Below are positions 39,622-40,697 of a DNA stretch of 40,697 nucleotides, one piece after another. A program made the position numbers and the translations under genes. The notes under the pieces were generated by a model. That model saw only the letters and a list, made by a program, of their open reading frames with translations. It ran no database searches and had not been told where the DNA came from. Each line of letters begins with the position of its first letter. The first letter of the stretch is position 1. Origin of the DNA: a virus. The DNA lies in IMG/VR virus record IMGVR_UViG_3300011436_000002, positions 1 to 40,697 of that record. One strand, given 5' to 3'.

Positions 39622-39674
39622 TTGATGAAGGACTTCCAGAGGGTAAATATCGACTTGAAATCTATGATTGTTAA
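39618..39674 (+). CDS. Possible 18-residue peptide
   Basis: MIDEGLPEGKYRLEIYDC, coupled to the helicase stop by ATGA and ending 6 nt before the resolvase-like gene. The length is too short for confidence; the overlap and protein-like composition are the only support. Confidence 0.3.
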   Translation: MIDEGLPEGKYRLEIYDC

Positions 39675-39680
39675 GACTAA

Positions 39681-40064
39681 ATGAAAAAAAGAGAAGCTGA
39701 TTTTGGAAGGTTGTTTCGACACTGGCTCAAGACCACTGCAATGATCAGTGCCGCTTTTGAATTGAAACAAACAATAAGTAATTCATTACCATTCTCTGAT
39801 GTACAGGAACACCAGATTGATGCCCTTTCTGCGGCCGCTAGTCGCACAGGAATTCTTTTTAAGATTCCGGATGACAGTAGGGGAGTAAAACCTTTCGATT
39901 TTTTCTACCTCCGGCACTCACTGGCCTTTGTGGTCATCAAATATCCAAGGTTTTTTTGCCTGATTGAACTGGAAGCTTTTTTGAGAGAGAAGGAAATAAG
40001 CAAAAGAAAAAGCCTTACCTCTGAAAGAGCCAAGGCCATTTCTTATATAAGCGTATTACTCTGA
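39681..40064 (+). CDS. RecU-like Holliday junction resolvase
   Basis: A 127-residue protein with the phage RecU-like pattern: FGRLFRHWLKT, SAAFELKQTISNSLPFSDVQ (Glu27-x-Lys29), EHQIDALSAAASRTGILFKI, and GVKPFDFFYLR (Asp73), giving a PD-(D/E)XK-type active site. It would cut branched DNA from replication or recombination before packaging. It is the last rightward gene and overlaps the convergent holin-like gene tail to tail by 9 bp. Confidence 0.65.
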   Translation: MKKREADFGRLFRHWLKTTAMISAAFELKQTISNSLPFSDVQEHQIDALSAAASRTGILFKIPDDSRGVKPFDFFYLRHSLAFVVIKYPRFFCLIELEAFLREKEISKRKSLTSERAKAISYISVLL

Positions 40065-40304
40065 TACCGGAGTGTTCGATGCCTTTGGGAATCGGGCAAT
40101 AACGAATGCGTAGAATGCACCTGCTGTTGTAAGAATTTCCTTTAACCCACCTAAAAGATCGGCCGATCCTAGATAGTGATACCCTACGGCTGAAGCCACA
40201 GAAAGACCTGCAACTGTTGCGAGGGTGGAATATTCACTCGTGCCAAAAACTTTTTTTGAAGTTTGAGCAACAAGAGAAACGATTACACCAAGAATTATTT
40301 CCAT
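40056..40304 (-). CDS. Holin-like membrane protein
   Basis: An 82-residue protein with hydrophobic segments at about residues 1-14 and 27-42 and a third at 55-70 (AGAFYAFVIA), and a charged polar C-terminal tail. Size and topology fit a small holin. It is the last gene of the leftward series that follows the papain-like peptidase if the ends are joined, so it could permit release of that enzyme. No family signature proves it. Confidence 0.45.
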   Translation of the reverse strand: MEIILGVIVSLVAQTSKKVFGTSEYSTLATVAGLSVASAVGYHYLGSADLLGGLKEILTTAGAFYAFVIARFPKASNTPVSE

Positions 40305-40328
40305 ATATGGTTGATTAAATGATAAGAG

Positions 40329-40353
40329 CTAAGGGGCTGTACTAGCCCCTTAG
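40329..40353 (-). terminator. Strong hairpin between the 65-residue gene and the holin-like gene
   Basis: Perfect 10-bp arms (CTAAGGGGCT at 40329-40338, AGCCCCTTAG at 40344-40353) with a 5-nt loop, overlapping the stop codon of the upstream gene. The following sequence CTCTTATC is a poor U-run, so partial termination or mRNA processing is as likely as full termination. Confidence 0.45.
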
Positions 40354-40547
40354 TGTACAAGCTTGGAAGTCGGGAGCACACATGGCATCTGCTTCTCTCC
40401 ATACTTTATCGCCAGTACGGTAGCGTGGACTAAAGCCCAAAGCTCATCAGGATCAAGATCCCGAATAAACTTTTTATCTCCAATGTAGAGGAGATAGTTT
40501 TCGGCAACTTCGAGAAAAGCTTTGCCATCGGCGAAGTAGATGCTCAT
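40350..40547 (-). CDS. Hypothetical protein
   Basis: A 65-residue protein (MSIYFADGKAFLEVAENYLL) with a helical middle (DLDPDELWALVHATVLAIKY). No family is recognised. Unlike nearly all other genes here it has a near-perfect Shine-Dalgarno (AGGAGG, 4 nt before the ATG), which also spans the stop of the preceding gene. Confidence 0.5.
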   Translation of the reverse strand: MSIYFADGKAFLEVAENYLLYIGDKKFIRDLDPDELWALVHATVLAIKYGEKQMPCVLPTSKLVH

Positions 40548-40555
40548 ATCGCCTC

Positions 40556-40672
40556 CTAGGGATCTTTAATCGGTTGCCACTTGCCTTCGGCAATTTCTTT
40601 GACCTTGGTTTCTCCTACACACTTGATGTGGTAAAGGATTCCATTGATCTGAACGATCTTGCCGGTTGCCAT
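40556..40672 (-). CDS. Very small hypothetical protein
   Basis: A 38-residue protein (MATGKIVQINGILYHIKCVG) of beta-like sequence, ending GKWQPIKDP. It follows the papain-like peptidase gene after 85 nt if the two window ends are joined. Its TAG lies within the Shine-Dalgarno of the next gene. No family is recognised. Confidence 0.45.
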   Translation of the reverse strand: MATGKIVQINGILYHIKCVGETKVKEIAEGKWQPIKDP

Positions 40673-40697
40673 CGCCCAATTACTACAATCAGTTACA

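Noticed and set aside
1-40697. CRISPR arrays, insertion sequences and tRNA genes
   Set aside because: No regularly spaced repeats, transposase motifs or tRNA-like cloverleaf sequences were noticed by eye; a tRNA scan would be needed to exclude a divergent tRNA.

Overview
This window looks like a complete or near-complete genome of a short-tailed (podovirus-like) tailed bacteriophage. It has a portal, large terminase, scaffold, major capsid protein, neck and nozzle-type proteins and two very large Ala/Pro-rich internal (ejection-type) proteins. I see no tail tube, sheath, tape measure, integrase or lysogeny repressor, so a lytic life style is most likely. No DNA or RNA polymerase and no tRNA gene were recognised, so host polymerases are probably used. 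The host cannot be named. Almost all genes lack a Shine-Dalgarno sequence and start behind A/T-rich leaders, which fits Bacteroidota or some other SD-poor lineage. The peptidoglycan-binding module and the tail-protein repeats recall Patescibacteria-associated sequences, but both clues are weak.

Layout. Two opposed gene blocks start from a divergent control region at about 25.9-26.25 kb. The leftward block (25886 down to 61) holds, in transcription order: small genes and a probable small terminase subunit; a zinc-ribbon protein; a GroES-like co-chaperonin, a 93-aa protein and GroEL; large terminase; portal; scaffold; major capsid protein; decoration-like and repetitive proteins; tail fibre-like proteins; nozzle and adaptor; two ejection-type proteins, the second with a lytic-transglycosylase-like end; and a papain-like peptidase with a peptidoglycan-binding domain. 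At the right end of the window three more leftward genes (40672 down to 40056, including a holin-like membrane protein) continue this series. The late block would therefore be uninterrupted if the two ends are joined, which suggests a circular or circularly permuted molecule.

The rightward block (26249-40064) is the early/replication region. It has about ten tiny genes, a terminator, an iteron-like array with DnaA-box-like sites, a prim-pol/SF3 helicase, a RecB/Cas4-like nuclease, an MT-A70 methyltransferase, a promoter, a possible ssDNA-binding protein, an SPFH/prohibitin-like membrane protein, more small genes, an SF2 helicase in two pieces and a RecU-like resolvase. Four HNH endonuclease genes sit in this block. 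Each directly overlaps the start of the next replication gene, and one separates the two halves of the SF2 helicase.

Most notable points: a phage GroES/GroEL pair translationally coupled to the terminase, in which the GroEL residue equivalent to catalytic Asp398 is Asn; a helicase in pieces around a homing endonuclease; three HNH genes that overlap the following gene by exactly 17 nt; an SPFH protein; structured, GNRA-capped hairpins in the gaps between head genes; and a candidate origin with a 16-bp period.
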